Shown one piece after another: positions 10,461 to 23,128 of a stretch of DNA of 64,000 nucleotides. Both the position numbers and the translations under genes were made by a program. The DNA lies in contig JALGPY010000010.1 in NCBI GenBank assembly GCA_023055425.1, positions 21,530,363 to 21,594,362 of the forward strand. Reading direction: 5' to 3'. The notes under the pieces were generated by a model. The model saw nothing but the letters and a program-made list of their open reading frames with translations, was not told the origin of the DNA and made no database searches. The DNA is from Linanthus parryae. Taxonomy: Eukaryota; Streptophyta; Magnoliopsida; Ericales; Polemoniaceae. Positions within the stretch are counted from its first letter, which is position 1; each line of letters starts with the position of its first letter.

Positions 10461-12079
10461 TTTGGTCTTGAGTTGCATTGGCAGCTGGTGGGGGAGAAAC
10501 TTTCTTCTCTAGGATATACAACTTTCCTCTTGTTTCAGAACAATTCTCAAATTTCTACACCAGTCTCGAAAAATTGATTCTAGACAACTTGTCCTTCTCA
10601 AGGACAGATCGTAGCGATGAAGTTGAGTTTTGTGAGTTTGATGCCATTGGTATTCAACATAGAAATAATTACCCAAGTATTGTGACATTATGCTATATTT
10701 AACAAAAACTTTTATCAAATATAGCTCCCACTATTTTTATCGCGTTAATGACCCTCACCATTGAAACGGAAAGATATCATTTATCTTTCTAGCGGGCCAA
10801 GATCCACATTGCACCTCCTTTTGAGCCAACTTTGGTTGGTCGCCCAAAACTCAGTTATTTAGATAGGAAACAACTTCCAATTACATCCCATGTAAACAAT
10901 TGGGTGAATAACTCCTTACTCATAATCTATCATATAGACTAGCACCCAATTAACTTTCCGCTAAGCTTTCAATCCTATTGAAGTAGCTTAGTTAAGTTAG
11001 ACCCTTGGCTTAACATTTGTATATTACTTTCTTATTCCATCGTATCTTACTGTTGATAAATAGATGTACCTTGCTTTGGTAAGCCTACACTTAATTGACC
11101 GAGGTCTTAACGAGTGCTAAGAAAAAGAAGACTATAAATTAATATTTTAAGTTTGAGGGATTTATTTATTTTAGTTGATTTCATCAACTGATCTACTCAA
11201 ACAGATTGGGAAATTCCGATTGAAAGATCCATATTTTATTATTATCTCGTTTAACATTCAACCATGCATCACATACATCAATATAAAAAAAGTATAAATA
11301 ATATAAACGTGACATAGATGTGGCCCATTACGATATTCTCAAGCCAATGAGAATATCTATAGAACTATAAGAACGCCAAGCTCTTCTCCAAGTGCTTCAT
11401 TCTTCTAGTCCAAGCATTCAAGCATGTGCGCCTCCTTATTTGTTGCTTCAATGGAATAAATAACCTCTAACTATCTATCTATCTACAATAAATGTCGAAA
11501 CCTCACATACAAGGAAATTTCGATTAGAAGAGAAAACATTTAGAATAAATAGAGAGGCACGACACGCAGGCCGTATTTTTCATTATGTCAAAACCATCAA
11601 AACTAAATCACAACAAACCAATCACACATCTAAGCCACATACATGCCCCGTGTACTTTAACATCAATAAGACAAATAAAATAAAGTTTTAATCGCACGTT
11701 ATTTTGTAAAGAGCGGGTAATTCATAATCACCCATTGCGACTGCATGGGGAATAGGGGAGGCAGCACACAAGGGGTGGTGGAAATGCCATGGCCGAACCC
11801 TAGAAGGGGAAAAACTTCCTTTATATCTCTTCCTTGGTGCGGCCGAAACCCTATAGGAGAGAAAAACTCAATTTTTCTCTTCTTTTGCCCAAACCCTAGA
11901 AGCAGTTACGTATATCATATATATATATATTTTTACAATACACCATATTGTATCATATACAACTTTATTATTGTATCACATTCAAATCAGAATCCTATTT
12001 TATCATATACGATTTAACAATTTATACGATATTCGCGTAAAACAGTAAAAATACATAATCAGATTATGGTTTCACAAGT
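10461..12079 (-). other. Copia-1 leader region
   Basis: About 1.6 kb of AT-rich minus-strand leader between the Copia-1 LTR and gag, without a supported gene. The last 220 bp (11873-12093) recur at 31885-32284. The short plus-strand ORFs here (such as 11745-12017) have no family resemblance. Confidence 0.6.
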
Positions 12080-12092
12080 GGCTTTGATACCA
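12080..12092 (-). other. Copia-1 primer binding site
   Basis: On the minus strand this reads TGGTATCAAAGCC, one change from TGGTATCAGAGC, which is complementary to the 3' end of initiator tRNA-Met in plant Copia elements. It lies 1 bp from the LTR end. Confidence 0.8.
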
Positions 12093-12093
12093 C

Positions 12094-12117
12094 TGTTGGG
12101 TTTTAGGCAATCAAATG
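12094..12117 (-). repeat. Copia-1 5' LTR, first part
   Basis: The LTR ends ...CCCAACA on the minus strand. Only 24 bp are present before the Copia-2 insertion. The LTR continues at 26787. An uninterrupted version is at 32285-32496. Confidence 0.85.
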
Positions 12118-13121
12118 TGATAGATCTGAAGCTCTTGAGTATTGAGTGAGTTCATAAACTTACGGGGGGGGGGGGGGGGGGGGGCTTTCGTTCCTTGATG
12201 ATGAAAGCCAGAATCAGAAGTTGAGAAACAACACTAAGTATCAAAGCTTCAAAGCTTTGAGATACTGTAGTGTTCATATGATTATATAGTGCTTATCTGT
12301 TTTGTTTTTGCAGGCTTATTGAATTGGATTGGAGAGTGCGTTCATCATTCACTAATATATTCAGTAAATATTATTGAGTCTTGTTTTGGATTGTATAACA
12401 CAAATTGCAGGTTTGAGCATCAAGGCTCACACTTGTGAACTAGCAGTCAAAGCTCCAAAGCTTTGAGATTTTTTATGATGATTATATACTGCTAAGTTCA
12501 CATAACTAATCCAGGTATGCAGGTTGGATTAGATGAATTCAAAACTGAATATTGAGATATTCGAACTCTTTATTACTTGTTTTATATAGATTTACAGTTA
12601 TATCTACTCAGTTGGATATAGAAATTGAATATAACCTAAGGCAAAATTAACCCAGTTTTCATGAACTTTCTGTTTGTTACAAATAAGATATTGTTGCTAT
12701 TTTGTCTAGATGTTGTTTGATCTTTGTTGTGTGCTGGTTTGTTGGCCATTCCAACGTTCATAAACAACCTAGTTAGCTATCTAAGCATAGCTGTTGAAAG
12801 AAGCATATCAGGGGAGAGGATTTATAGGAATTCAGTTCCTAAAATCTCTCAGAGTTATTGCAGACTGTTGATGAAAGATTAGATTTGAATTTCAAACAGA
12901 GCAGACATAGAGAGAGGCAGATCAACGTGGGAATCGAAGAGAGTTACAAACAAGAAAGATCAAGTTACAGAACTCTTCAAACAATCAGGCCAATCAACAT
13001 TGCAGGAATTGAAGATCATTCATCAAATCTGAAGAACTCTTCCAAGCTTCATCAGCTTATCTTTTCAGAGTTCTTCTACAAGTACTGAATTGTATTATTC
13101 ATTCTATCTTTCTAAAACCTT

Positions 13122-14908
13122 GATAACTCTCTATTAGAGTTGTATTTCTTGCACGTTTCATATCGTTTTGCGTGATTTTCGGGTTCATAATCTTAGTTTT
13201 CATATCGTTGTGCATGAATTCGCTAATCTTAGCGTTTCTCATTTGATTTTATGTATTTTTTTGTGACATTTGATCGCACGGGTTGTGTTTCATGTTGTTT
13301 TGACAGGAAACGGAGCTTGGGAGATTAAGCGGAGAGGAGAAACAAGCTTTGGGGATTTTTCGAGAATTTAAACGAAGAAGCAATCGTGAAGAAACAATGA
13401 AAATACATGAAGAGGAGAGGCAAAATGCAATTTAATGAAATTTCTCTAATGACACTTTAACCCCTAGATGAAAAATGGCCAAACACTTAGTGAAATTTCG
13501 TTGGCCATACGTGAAAGAACTCACTCAAAGTGTAGGATCACAAATTGTGATCACACGATCACCCACAAGACCCAATGTGATCCTATGCTCACAAAAGGTG
13601 ATCACAATAGAAAAATAATAAAAGAACGGACTCTATTTTATTTGATGGACAGGAGGAAGAGAAAGAAAATGGAGAGAGACTCACGCAAGGAGAGAGAAAG
13701 CTAGGGTTCAAGAGGAGGACTCCTCCATTGAAGATCTTGGTTCTTCTTCTTCTTCTTCTTCTTCTTCTTCTTCTTCTTCTTCTTCTTCTTCTTCTTCTTC
13801 TTCTTCTTCTTCTTCTTCTTCTTCTTCTTCTTCTTCTTCTTCTTCTTCTTCTTCTTCTTCTTCTTCTTCTTCTTCTTCTTCTTCTTCTTCTTCTTCTTCT
13901 TCTTCTTCTTCTTCTTCTTCTTCTTCTTCTTCTTCTTCTTCTTTATATGGAGAAACTTGTAAGCTTTGTTTTGTTGATTCTTATTAGCTAGACTAGTTTT
14001 TAGGCATCTCTATGAGAGACTAGGGTTTATGTAGACGAATGATTTTCCGGATTTTAGACTTTGTTTAATGATCATGAATTTGATTCATTGAATGAATGAT
14101 TATTTTCTTGATATTGTTACCGTACTTAGGCTATTGACACGTATAGGTTACGATTTTACTATCAATGGAACTAGGGTTTATTCTTGAATCATGTTATTTC
14201 TTAGTGTTAATATAGTTCTAATTCAATTGTTCATACTCTTTGGTTAATTCTTAATGAAAAAGGAGTAATTACCCGGAGCCGTTAGTTGGCTAGTGAAGTG
14301 CGCGACAATGATTTTAAGTAGCTAGGATGAGATATGAACATCAATCCCAAATCACCGAGACTGGTAGAAGAAGTGAGTAGGATTGGCCAGTGTGGGTAGA
14401 TTCGGTAGGATTGTTCAGTTGTTCCGTGAAACGGTGGACCAACAAGACCCGCTAACGTATCTGTTGTTGACCTACTAGAACGGATTGGTAGATAACATGA
14501 GATCTACAGGAGATTATAGTCTACTGAGACGTAAAATGACATGAGACTGACAGGAGATTGTCATAGCCTATTACCCGACTTGATTAGGATATAACTAATG
14601 TGTTAATCAGATAACCCGGAAATCGTCTACAGCCCTAGGAGATCTAGAGATTCTCTATTTTTTCCATACTACTTATAATTATAAAAATACAAAAATAATA
14701 TATTAGTTTGTCATTTCAATTTTGAGTCACTTGTTTGTGGGTGACGAATTTTTTAAAACACTCTTATTCTTCCTGTACCGTATTCTAAATTAAATAACTT
14801 ATTAAATAATCTCAAGTCTGTCCTCATGGGATCGATACCTCGGGGTTGAAATACCACCCCTATATTACTTGATCGTGCACTTGCGCATACGCGTTAAGAA
14901 ATCGTGTT
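13122..14908 (+). mobile_element. LTR-like insertion in the Copia-2 5' LTR (possible solo LTR)
   Basis: The Copia-2 3' LTR reads straight through this point (about 26252), so about 1.79 kb was inserted here. The flanks repeat AACCT, compatible with a 5-bp target duplication. The insert begins TGATAACTCTC and near its end holds a segment (GGGATCGATACCTCGGGG, then GATCGTGCACTTGCG) of the kind seen at the ends of long Gypsy LTRs. The exact 3' end does not show a clear CA, so the class is uncertain. It contains the long TTC microsatellite and no gene. Confidence 0.55.
13741..13943 (+). repeat. (TTC)n microsatellite, about 67 units
   Basis: About 203 bp of uninterrupted TTC/CTT repeat. It produces a false poly-leucine reading frame. 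Confidence 0.98.
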
Positions 14909-15474
14909 AAACCTCACAAAAATTAGTAGTTTAGTTCTTCAAGTGAACAACAAGAGGTTCTTACTGTTTCAACAGGTTGTAGCTGGTAACTAGATGTATT
15001 GGGAACCACAAGCTGTATAAGTGTAAGGTAGCTCACTTAGTCTTTAGATCTAGGACTAAATCTGGGTGATTAATAAGAAGGCATGTTAAAATCCTGGAGG
15101 GATCAGATCCCTCAGGCAGAGACTAGGTCCAATTGTGACTAAACTCTGTAAAAATCCCTGTGTTCTCGTTATTCATTTTGTTGCTTCTCATTGTAGTTAA
15201 GAACATGCAGCTCCAAAGCCTTGGAGGATTTCCAATCTCAAAGCTTTGAAGCTTCTGTGAGTGGTAATTATATCTCTACCTTCTCAAATTTTTTCCAAAG
15301 CTTTGAGATATCAACTGCACAATTGCTAAAAGTTTTAAAAGGCTAGTTTTGAGAAAAAGTTCCATACTCTATTCAACCCCCCTTGTAGAGTGTTAGATCA
15401 TGCTATTCTACTTGCATTACAAACTTTCAATTGGTAAAATAGCTTGGGTCACTGTTTAAGGATCTAAATATCTT

Positions 15475-16871
15475 GTGACAATGAGTAATGTAGGTGATGG
15501 ACGATTCTCACAGGGAAGAGCAGCCAATAGACCTCCATTGTTCTGTGGTGATAAATTTTTGCATTGGAAGGCACTGATGAAAATGTTCATCATAGACCAG
15601 GACATGGAGCTATGGTCTCTTGTTGTTAATGGTCCAAACTTGTTCTATACTACCTCTGATGGAATCAGGGTTCTCAAACCTGAAGAAGATCTCTCAGTTA
15701 CAGAACTGGAAAAGGTATCAAAGAATTACAAAGCTTTGAACTTATTATATTGTTCTCTTAGTGGAGATGAGTTCAATAGAATATGCAACTGCAAGAGTGC
15801 AAAAGAGATCTGGGATAAACTGACTGTTACTTTTGAAGGAACTAGCCAAGTCAAGCAGACTAAAATCAATATCCTTCTAAGATAGTATGAACTGTTTAAG
15901 ATGAATTCTAATGAATCCATCAAGGACATGTTCAAGAGGTTTACTGACATTGTGAACAAATTGGAATCCTTGGAAAAACTTTCTCAAATTAAGAAAAATT
16001 CAGGAAGATACTTAGAAGCTTACCAAAATCCAAGTGGGAGCCTAAGACAACTGCAATTTAGGAAGCTCAAGACTTGAGTATCTTAGAGCTAGATGATCTA
16101 CAAGGCAAGCTGCTCACTCATGAGATTTCAATGAAGGAAGTGGATGGTGATATGAGTGACAACATCAAGAACCTGAAACTCAAGGTAAAATACAATTGTA
16201 AATCTCAAAGCCTTGAACAGGAGGAAGATGATGATGAAGAAGCTTTAGCCCTGATTTCCAAAGCCTTGGCCAGAATTCTGAAGAAGAAAACGAGCTTTGG
16301 AAACAAGGACTATAACAAGGATAAATCTCGATCCTCAAATAGCAAGGATCAGAGAGGTAATTTTTCATCTCATTCATATAAACCTAAAGTAATGAATTGC
16401 TATGAATGTGGAGACGCAGATCATTTGGTAAGAAATTGTCCACAAAAGAAGAAAAGAAGGCAATTTCCTAAGAAGGAAAATGACAACAGAAGGAAGAAAG
16501 CAACGGTAGCTTCTTGGATTCATTCAGACTCTTCAAAAGATTCAGACTTTGATGAAGAGCAAGCCAATATCTGCATAATGGCTGGTCATCAGAAAGACAA
16601 TTCTGCAGAAAACCATATTGAAGATATGGTGAAGAGTCTCTTATCTAGTCCTTCAGATGTTTTGCCTGAAATTCTCAAAAGTATGTTTTTGAATGAGGAA
16701 AGTTACAGGAATGAGATTGATTCTTTGAAATTGAAGTTTCATGAGCAAGCAAACGATAATTTAGATTTAATTTTTCAAACCAAGTGTCTTGAAGCAACTA
16801 AGTTAAAAATTGATAGTGACTTCAAAGCCTTGGACAGTAGATTCAAAGCTTTGAAATCACAAATCAAATAA
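15475..16871 (+). pseudogene. Copia-2 gag, frameshifted
   Basis: The N-terminal part (15475-15885) resembles Copia gag of the UBN2 type: FLHWKALMKMFI, an ITDWxxW-like stretch, and AKEIWDKLTVTFEGTSQVKQTKINIL. A TAG at 15883-15885 interrupts it, the frame resumes with YELFKMNSNESIKDMFKRF and is lost again before 16074. The C-terminal part (16074-16871) has a CCHC zinc knuckle (CYECGDADHLVRNC at about 16401) and a basic tail, then a long region with coiled-coil character. Four copies of the CAAAGCYTTG motif are inside, encoding different residues in different frames. Confidence 0.85.
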
Positions 16872-19800
16872 GTTGTTGATCAAAATTTTCTTTTAACTGA
16901 TAAGTATTTGATCTAAAGAATCATTCAGATAATTTAGAATAACAAAAAACTTCATTGAATGAGAAGATTCAAGAATCTAATAAGATCTTATCAACCTTTG
17001 CAGGATCAGAACACAAACTAAATCTCATGCTTGGAGAAAGTATGCATTCTGTTTAAAAAGTGGAATTGGTTATAATCCAGATTTTACATAAAGAAACCAA
17101 CCACATTTCTAAAATCAGGAAGCATACATTCTTCAAAGTGTAATTATTGTGCTAAAATTGGACATGTGAAGTTAACTTGCCCCTTTAGAAGGACAAAACC
17201 TCACATTTTGAGGAATACCTATCCTTATCAACTTAAGAGACAAGTGAGACAGATATGGGTTCCAAAAGGAATCAACCACCTAACATGGTTAATTCTGAGT
17301 ATGAATCCAAATTCTACACTCGATCCGATAGTCTGTTAAGGCATTGATTAAATTTTTCAGGATGTCACCAAAGCTTTGAAGGATCAAAAGTAGATTTCGG
17401 ATAGTGGTTGTTCCAGCACATGATTGGAAAGAAATCTTTATTCACTGAGCTTAAAGAGCAATCAGGAGGAACAATCACACTTGGTGACAAAGCTAGGTGC
17501 AACATTATTGGTATAGGTAGTATTGGTAATGATTCTGCAAGTTCAATTTCAGATGTCTATTTGGTGGAAGGTCTAAAGTCTAATCTCTTAAGAATATATC
17601 AGTTATGTGATAGAGGGAATAAAGTATTATTTGAAAAGGAGAAATGTGTGGTGCAAGATGAGGAATCAGGCAATTGCATACTCACTGCTCCTCCGTTACA
17701 TAATGTTTATGCTTTATGTACTAACAAAGTTGCATGTGAAAGTCTGAAGTGTCTCAAAGCTTTGAAGGATGACTCAAAGCTTTGGCATAGAAAGCTTAGG
17801 CATATTAGCATGCATACAATGAACAAACTTATCTCAAAAGAATTGGTAAGAGGATTACCAATCCTGAAACTCAAAGATGATGAGATTTGCAAGGAATGTA
17901 CCCAAGGTAAACAGAACAAAGAACTTTGTAAGTACTTACAGACCCTTAGAATTGATGCATATGGACTTGTGTGGTCCTATAAGGGTTCAGACACCGAAAT
18001 GTAAGATATATATGCTCTGTTGTGGTAGATTATTACTCTAGATTTACATGGATTATGTTCATTAGAGACAAGTCTGAAGCATTATCTGAATTCTCAAAGC
18101 TTTGTCAAGAGCTTCAAACTTTGAAAAACTTACTAGTTGCATCAATTAGAAGTGATCATGGTAGAGAATTTGATCAACTTGATTTTGATTAATTTTGTGC
18201 AAAGCATGGCATCTCACACATATTTTCTGCACCAAGAACTCCTCAGCAGAATGGAGTGGTGGAGATGAAAAATAGGACACTTGAAGATATGTCTAGAACC
18301 ATGCTACTTGAAATCAATTTGCCAAAGTATCTATGGGAAGAAGCTGTTAACACTTCCAATTATGTGCTCAATAGATGTTTGATCAGGCTTATTTTGAAGA
18401 AACTCCTTATGAAATTTTCAAAGGTAGAAATCCAAGTGTTTCTTATTTTAAGCCTTTTGGCTGTACTTGTTTTGTGCATAATAATGGCAAGGATAATCTT
18501 GGAAAATTTTATGCTAGAAGTGATTAAGGTGTATTTCTAGGGTTACTCACAAACTAGCAAAGCATATAGAGTTTTAAACAAGAAAAATAAGATTGTAGAG
18601 GAGAGCATTCATGTGATTTCTGGTGAAAGTACTGATGATTCTTTGAGTGAAGTTTTGCAGATCCCAACTTGAATAAGTATGAGGCAGACGATAATTATGA
18701 AAAAGAGAAAAGAACCAAAACTAAGTGCAACAACAGTCAGAAGAATCTCAAGGCCTTGAACCTCCTGCTAAGCCAAAATCTCAAAGCCTTGAGACTGAGA
18801 TTGACAGAACATATGATGCTCCAACTACTATATTAAGATCTCAAAGCCTTGAAGGTCCTTATACCTGGACACCGAGGAAGAAGTTCAAATACCTATCAGA
18901 TCATCCTGCAGACAACATTATCTCAGATCCATCTACTGGAACACAGACAAGAGGACATCTAAGGAATCTGTGTGCATTCAGTGCCTTTGTATCACTTATT
19001 GAGCCTAAAAATGCAAAGGAGGCACTAGAAGATGCAGATTGGATCATTGCAATGCAGAATGAGCTGAATGAGTTTGAAAGGAATAAGGTTTGGAACTTGA
19101 TTCCTAGACCAAATACTCAGTCTGTTATTGGAACCAGATGGGTATTCAGGAACAAACTTGATGAAAATGGTAAGATTGTGAGAAACAAAGCCACAATTGT
19201 GGCACATGGGTATAATCAAGAGGAGGGAATTGATTGTGATGATACATTTTCTCCTGTTGCCAGGTTAGAAGCTATTAGAAAACGTCTTGCATTTGTATCC
19301 CATAAAAATATAAAGCTATTTCAAATGGATGCTAAATGTGCTTTCTTAAATTGTTATTTACAAGAAGAAGTATATGTTGCTCAACCACCTGGTCTTAAAT
19401 ATGAAAATTTGTCTGATCATGTTTATAATTAGACAAAGCTCTTTATGGGCTTAAGCAAGCTCCAAGGGCTTGGTATGACAGACTCTCAAATTTTTACTTG
19501 ACAATGGTTTCAAGAGAGGATTGGTTGACAAAACTCTTTTTTATCAAGAATCATGAAAAAGATTTGTTAATAGTACATATTTATGTTGATGATATACTCT
19601 TTATTTCTACTAATGATGCTCTTTCAAAAGATTTTCAAGTCTAATGTGCAGGGAATTTGAAATGAGCTTAATGGGTGAATTCAATTTCTTTCTGGGACTT
19701 CACTTTCATCAAATGAAGAAAGGAATATTTGTTTATCAAGGTAAATATACCAAGGACTCTTGCCAGTTGGCCTAGAAGTAGACTAACGATTCCTATGATT

Positions 19801-20445
19801 TCATCTTTACCCTTATACAAGGATACAAAAGGTAAGAGTGTAAATCAAAAGGAATAAAGAGGTATGATTGGTTCACTTCTGTATTTAACTGCTAGTAGAC
19901 CAGATATTATGTTTAGTGTGCGTATGTGTGCATGGTTTCAAGCAGATCCTAAGGAAAGTCATTTGATTGCTGTTAAACGGATTTTCAGATATTTGAATGG
20001 AACCAAAGACTTGGGGCTTTGGTATCCAAGAAGAACTAATTTCATGTTGAGTGGCTATTCAGATGCAGACTTTGCAAGCTACAAAGTGGATAGAGAGAGT
20101 ACTTCAGGGTGTTGCCAATTTCTTGGTTCATCACTGATTAGTTGGTATTCAAAGAAGCAAAAATCAGTAGCCTTATCAACTGCAGAAGCTGAATACATTG
20201 CAGCAGGTGCTTGTTGCTCTCAAGTGCTATGGATTGCTGAACAGCTAAGAGATCTTGGATATGAATTCAGAAATGTGCCTATCAACTGTGATAATACTAG
20301 TGCCATTTCAATATCAAAAAATCCAGTGCATCACTCAAGGACAAAGCATATTTATGTGAGACATCATTTTATTAGAGATCACGCTGAGAAACGTGATGTA
20401 GCTTTATCTTTTATTTCAACTACTTTGCAGATAGCTGATCACTAA
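16872..20445 (+). pseudogene. Copia-2 pol, decayed (protease, integrase, RT, RNase H)
   Basis: Order and motifs: a second CCHC-like knuckle near 17140; protease DSGCSST at about 17400, followed by a frameshift; pre-integrase LWHRKLRHIS at about 17780; integrase core with DYYSRFTW (about 18030), IRSDHGREF and PQQNGVVE (about 18250), so the three acidic positions can still be seen; RT with WVFRNKLDENG and FSPVARLEAIR (about 19140-19270) and the catalytic YVDD near 19582; RNase H at 19864-20445 (YSDADFA, STAEAEYIAA, HSRTKHI). At least five stops or frameshifts break the frame, so the protein is not made. Confidence 0.88.
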
Positions 20446-21006
20446 ACCTTTTCCAGATGAGTGGTTTGCATCCCTAAGGCTTGAACTGGGTATGTTAAAC
20501 AAGGATGCATTGTTTTAGGGGTAGCATTAGTTCTTATGTGTATTATGTGCGAAAATCTCAAAGCCTTGAGATCATATTTTCCTAGTCTTGAAAGTATGCT
20601 TCAAAGCTTTGAAGTTTTCTGGCAGCCTTGAAATTTCTCAAAGCCTTGAACCACTGTTTCAATAGATTTGATTAATCTGCTATTTTATTTAATAAATGGA
20701 TCGTGGAATATTTCGTAGTATCTTGTAGATAATTACAGAATATTTCACACGTTCACAGATTTTGACAAAATATCCTAAAATATCTCAATGAAATCTTTTA
20801 AAATCTGATTTGCATGCAATTATTCTTTCAATCAAATTCTTCTACCTACTTACGCCAAATTCAGGGCTTATTTCTCTAATTCTTCATCTCTTTCTATCCA
20901 TCTCTATACCTCTCTCAATTTCTTTCTCAAACCCTCTGAAACTCTAAACTCAACGGATTGAAAATCAGAGAGGATCAAGCAGCAAGGTCAGAGTTCTGGT
21001 AAGAGG
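20446..21006 (+). other. Copia-2 post-pol spacer
   Basis: No gene. It contains three CAAAGCYTTG motifs within 90 bp (20567-20580, 20599-20614, 20637-20650), the middle one a perfect 16-bp palindrome, CTTCAAAGCTTTGAAG. Confidence 0.7.
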
Positions 21007-21384
21007 ATGAAGAGGAAGGCTAACAGAAAGATCACTGTTCATGGATCACATTTAGAGGAAACAACCAGAATTCATGAGACTTATCCACATTCAAAGAATA
21101 TCAGGAAGGAAAAAGAGGTTCAAGAAGAAGGTTCTGAATCTGAGTCTACAACAAAGGAAGTAGTGAAATCTAAGGAACATGAGAGTAAGAATCAAGGAGA
21201 TCACTCAAGCAAGAAGAATAAAGAGGTTAGTACTGATAAGAAAGAAGATGAGAAGAAGAGTTCTCCATATCAAAAGGAAAAGAAGTCATATGGTAAGAAG
21301 GTTTATCCACCATCAGACAAGAAGAGGGTTAAGCATAGTGTAGTAAAGACCAAGAAAGCTTCTGGTTTTGGTAAGCATCTTTGA
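21007..21384 (+). CDS. Copia-2 extra ORF 1, lysine-rich protein
   Basis: A 125-codon open frame with a very high content of Lys, Glu and Ser, basic overall and probably disordered. It follows pol, in the position where SIRE-lineage elements carry additional ORFs. It may be the N-terminal part of a longer protein whose later parts are at 21540 and 22249; the breaks between them would be decay. I recognise no domain and give no function. Confidence 0.45.
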   Translation: MKRKANRKITVHGSHLEETTRIHETYPHSKNIRKEKEVQEEGSESESTTKEVVKSKEHESKNQGDHSSKKNKEVSTDKKEDEKKSSPYQKEKKSYGKKVYPPSDKKRVKHSVVKTKKASGFGKHL

Positions 21385-21539
21385 CCTGAGTCTTGGTCTA
21401 TCAATTCTGAAGTTAAAGCTGTGTGGATGGATGGGTATGCATCATAAAAAATTCCTACTGTAGTCTTATAAGTACTGATTTATTGGATAAATTGGATATA
21501 GACTACATTAGGAAGTAAATAGAGTCTTCTGTTGGGAAT

Positions 21540-22180
21540 TTGAAGAATCCATCTTCTGAGGCATATCCTAGGTTAACTTGGCTTTTCTACTTGAATTTGA
21601 TTCAAGAATTGGATGATAGTGACAACTTTATCCTGACCTCTAAGGTTTCTGGGATTGACATGAAGCTATACCATAGGGTTTTTGCCAAATTTTTGGGAGT
21701 GACTAGGAAAAACGAAGTAAGTGAGCATCCACATAGGAGAGAGTGTTTGGAGTTAGCCAAAACTATGTTTTTTTTTGGAAGGAACCCCAACTGGACCAAA
21801 GCAGTTAACACATTTTGTATTTAACTGTGAAGCCAAAATTATTTTCTCCATTATCATGAGGTGTGTAATCCCCAGAGAGCATTCCAAAGAATTGGTGACA
21901 AATAGGTAATTGGTACAGATGTACTTGATATGACAAGGCTTTGAGATTGATTTTCCTACTGTTTTCATGGAACATATGGTGTACTGTGGTACTAGAACTA
22001 GGAATTGTTCATTGCTTTATGCCAATTTGTTTCCATTGTTCTTTAAACATTTTGGAGTACCCTTGGAGGATGAGGAGAAGATTACCACTGGTTTTAGGTT
22101 GGTTGATGAGGCTTCATTGCATAGGATTGATGTGTTTTAGACTGGGAAATGAAAATGGAAGTTCTATACTGAGTTAACTG
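21540..22180 (+). pseudogene. Copia-2 extra ORF 2, resembles the putative plant transposon protein domain
   Basis: The segment at 21540-21824 reads AYPRLTWLFYLNL, then TSKVSGIDM, then FLGV. This spacing is reminiscent of a domain common in plant retroelement extra ORFs (PxLVxxFYxNL, VxGxxxxxxxxxLxxxLGV). The resemblance is from memory of the pattern and needs a profile search. The frame is lost at 21824, and the following 350 bp contain only short reading frames (such as 21941-22177). Confidence 0.4.
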
Positions 22181-22248
22181 CAAAAGAATTAAAGGAGAAG
22201 GATTTTATCAAACCTAGAGCATCTACAATATCTAAAGCACCTGGTAGT

Positions 22249-22830
22249 TTGAATTTCTCTCAAGTTCTGGATAGATTTGAGATTCTGGAAGATGAGATTG
22301 AAGACCTTCGGAAAAGGTTATTTGATTTGTCAACTGATTTTCTGAAATTCAAAGGTTTGGTGAATACAAAATTGGATGTGATCATCAAGGTCTTCGACTT
22401 AGAGAAGATACCATCTTCAGAGAGCAGAGACACCAGTATTGATTCATATGAGATCATTGGGGAAGCTTTGAAGAAACAAAAGAATAAAAAGAAAGTTCCA
22501 ATTGTTCCTGCTTCTAAAGATTTGTTTGAGCAATCTGATGAGGAAGGTGATGGTGAGGAAACATTTGAGGAAACTGCTGAGAAAGAAGCTGCTAAAGTTG
22601 ATGAAGTTATTGATGAAGTGGTGGCTGATATTCAGAATGTGGAAGAACAAGGTGAAGAGGTTGAAGAACAGGCTGAGGAGATGGAAGAGCAAGCTGAAGC
22701 TGAAGAAGAGTCAGATGGTGAGATAACTGAGGAAGAGCAATTAGAGATTGAGGAAAAAGGTAAGGGAAAAGCTCAGAGTGGGAAGAAGTCTGCAAAGAAA
22801 AGTGCTGGAGCTGGAACTTCAAAGCCTTGA
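22249..22830 (+). CDS. Copia-2 extra ORF 3, acidic coiled-coil protein
   Basis: A 193-codon open frame. The first 70 residues have heptad character (VLDRFEILEDEIEDLRKRL). The second half is dominated by Glu and Val in EEQ/EEVEEQAEE repeats and ends in a Lys/Ser/Gly tail. It ends at a TGA that lies within a CTTCAAAGCCTTGAAG motif. It may be the C-terminal part of the same ancestral extra ORF as 21007 and 21540. The function is unknown. Confidence 0.45.
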   Translation: MNFSQVLDRFEILEDEIEDLRKRLFDLSTDFLKFKGLVNTKLDVIIKVFDLEKIPSSESRDTSIDSYEIIGEALKKQKNKKKVPIVPASKDLFEQSDEEGDGEETFEETAEKEAAKVDEVIDEVVADIQNVEEQGEEVEEQAEEMEEQAEAEEESDGEITEEEQLEIEEKGKGKAQSGKKSAKKSAGAGTSKP

Positions 22831-23128
22831 AGACCATTCTTTATTTTCTTTCTATTCTTTCCATCTTTTCTTCTACGTTCTGAAGTCTTCTATTTTATTT
22901 TCTTTCAAAAAAACCTCTGAAGATTCTACATTACTTATACTCTTTTGATGAAAGTCTAAAAAGGGGAGAAGATTATCTGTTTATGTGCTACTTTTTTTAT
23001 GTGCTAGTTTTTTTATGTGCTAGTTTTCTAGTTTTTTTGGTTATGTAATAATCTTGGATGGATACTGTAGGATGTTGGATTTTATTTTTATTTTTTTTAT
23101 TTTTTTTGAGGAGAAACATTTCCATTGA

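Larger units (their letters stand above)
12118..15429 (+). repeat. Copia-2 5' LTR, interrupted
   Basis: Starts TGATAGATC after the target duplication and ends ACAAACTTTCA. Without the insertion at about 13122-14908 it is about 1,524 bp, matching the 1,514-bp 3' LTR. It contains at least five copies of the CAAAGCYTTG motif and a run of 21 G residues at 12164-12184 where the 3' LTR has five. A degenerate primer site (TTGGTAAAATAGC) follows at 15431. Confidence 0.82.

Noticed and set aside
13728..13991. 87-codon poly-leucine reading frame
   Set aside because: Translation of the TTC microsatellite; no other coding signal.
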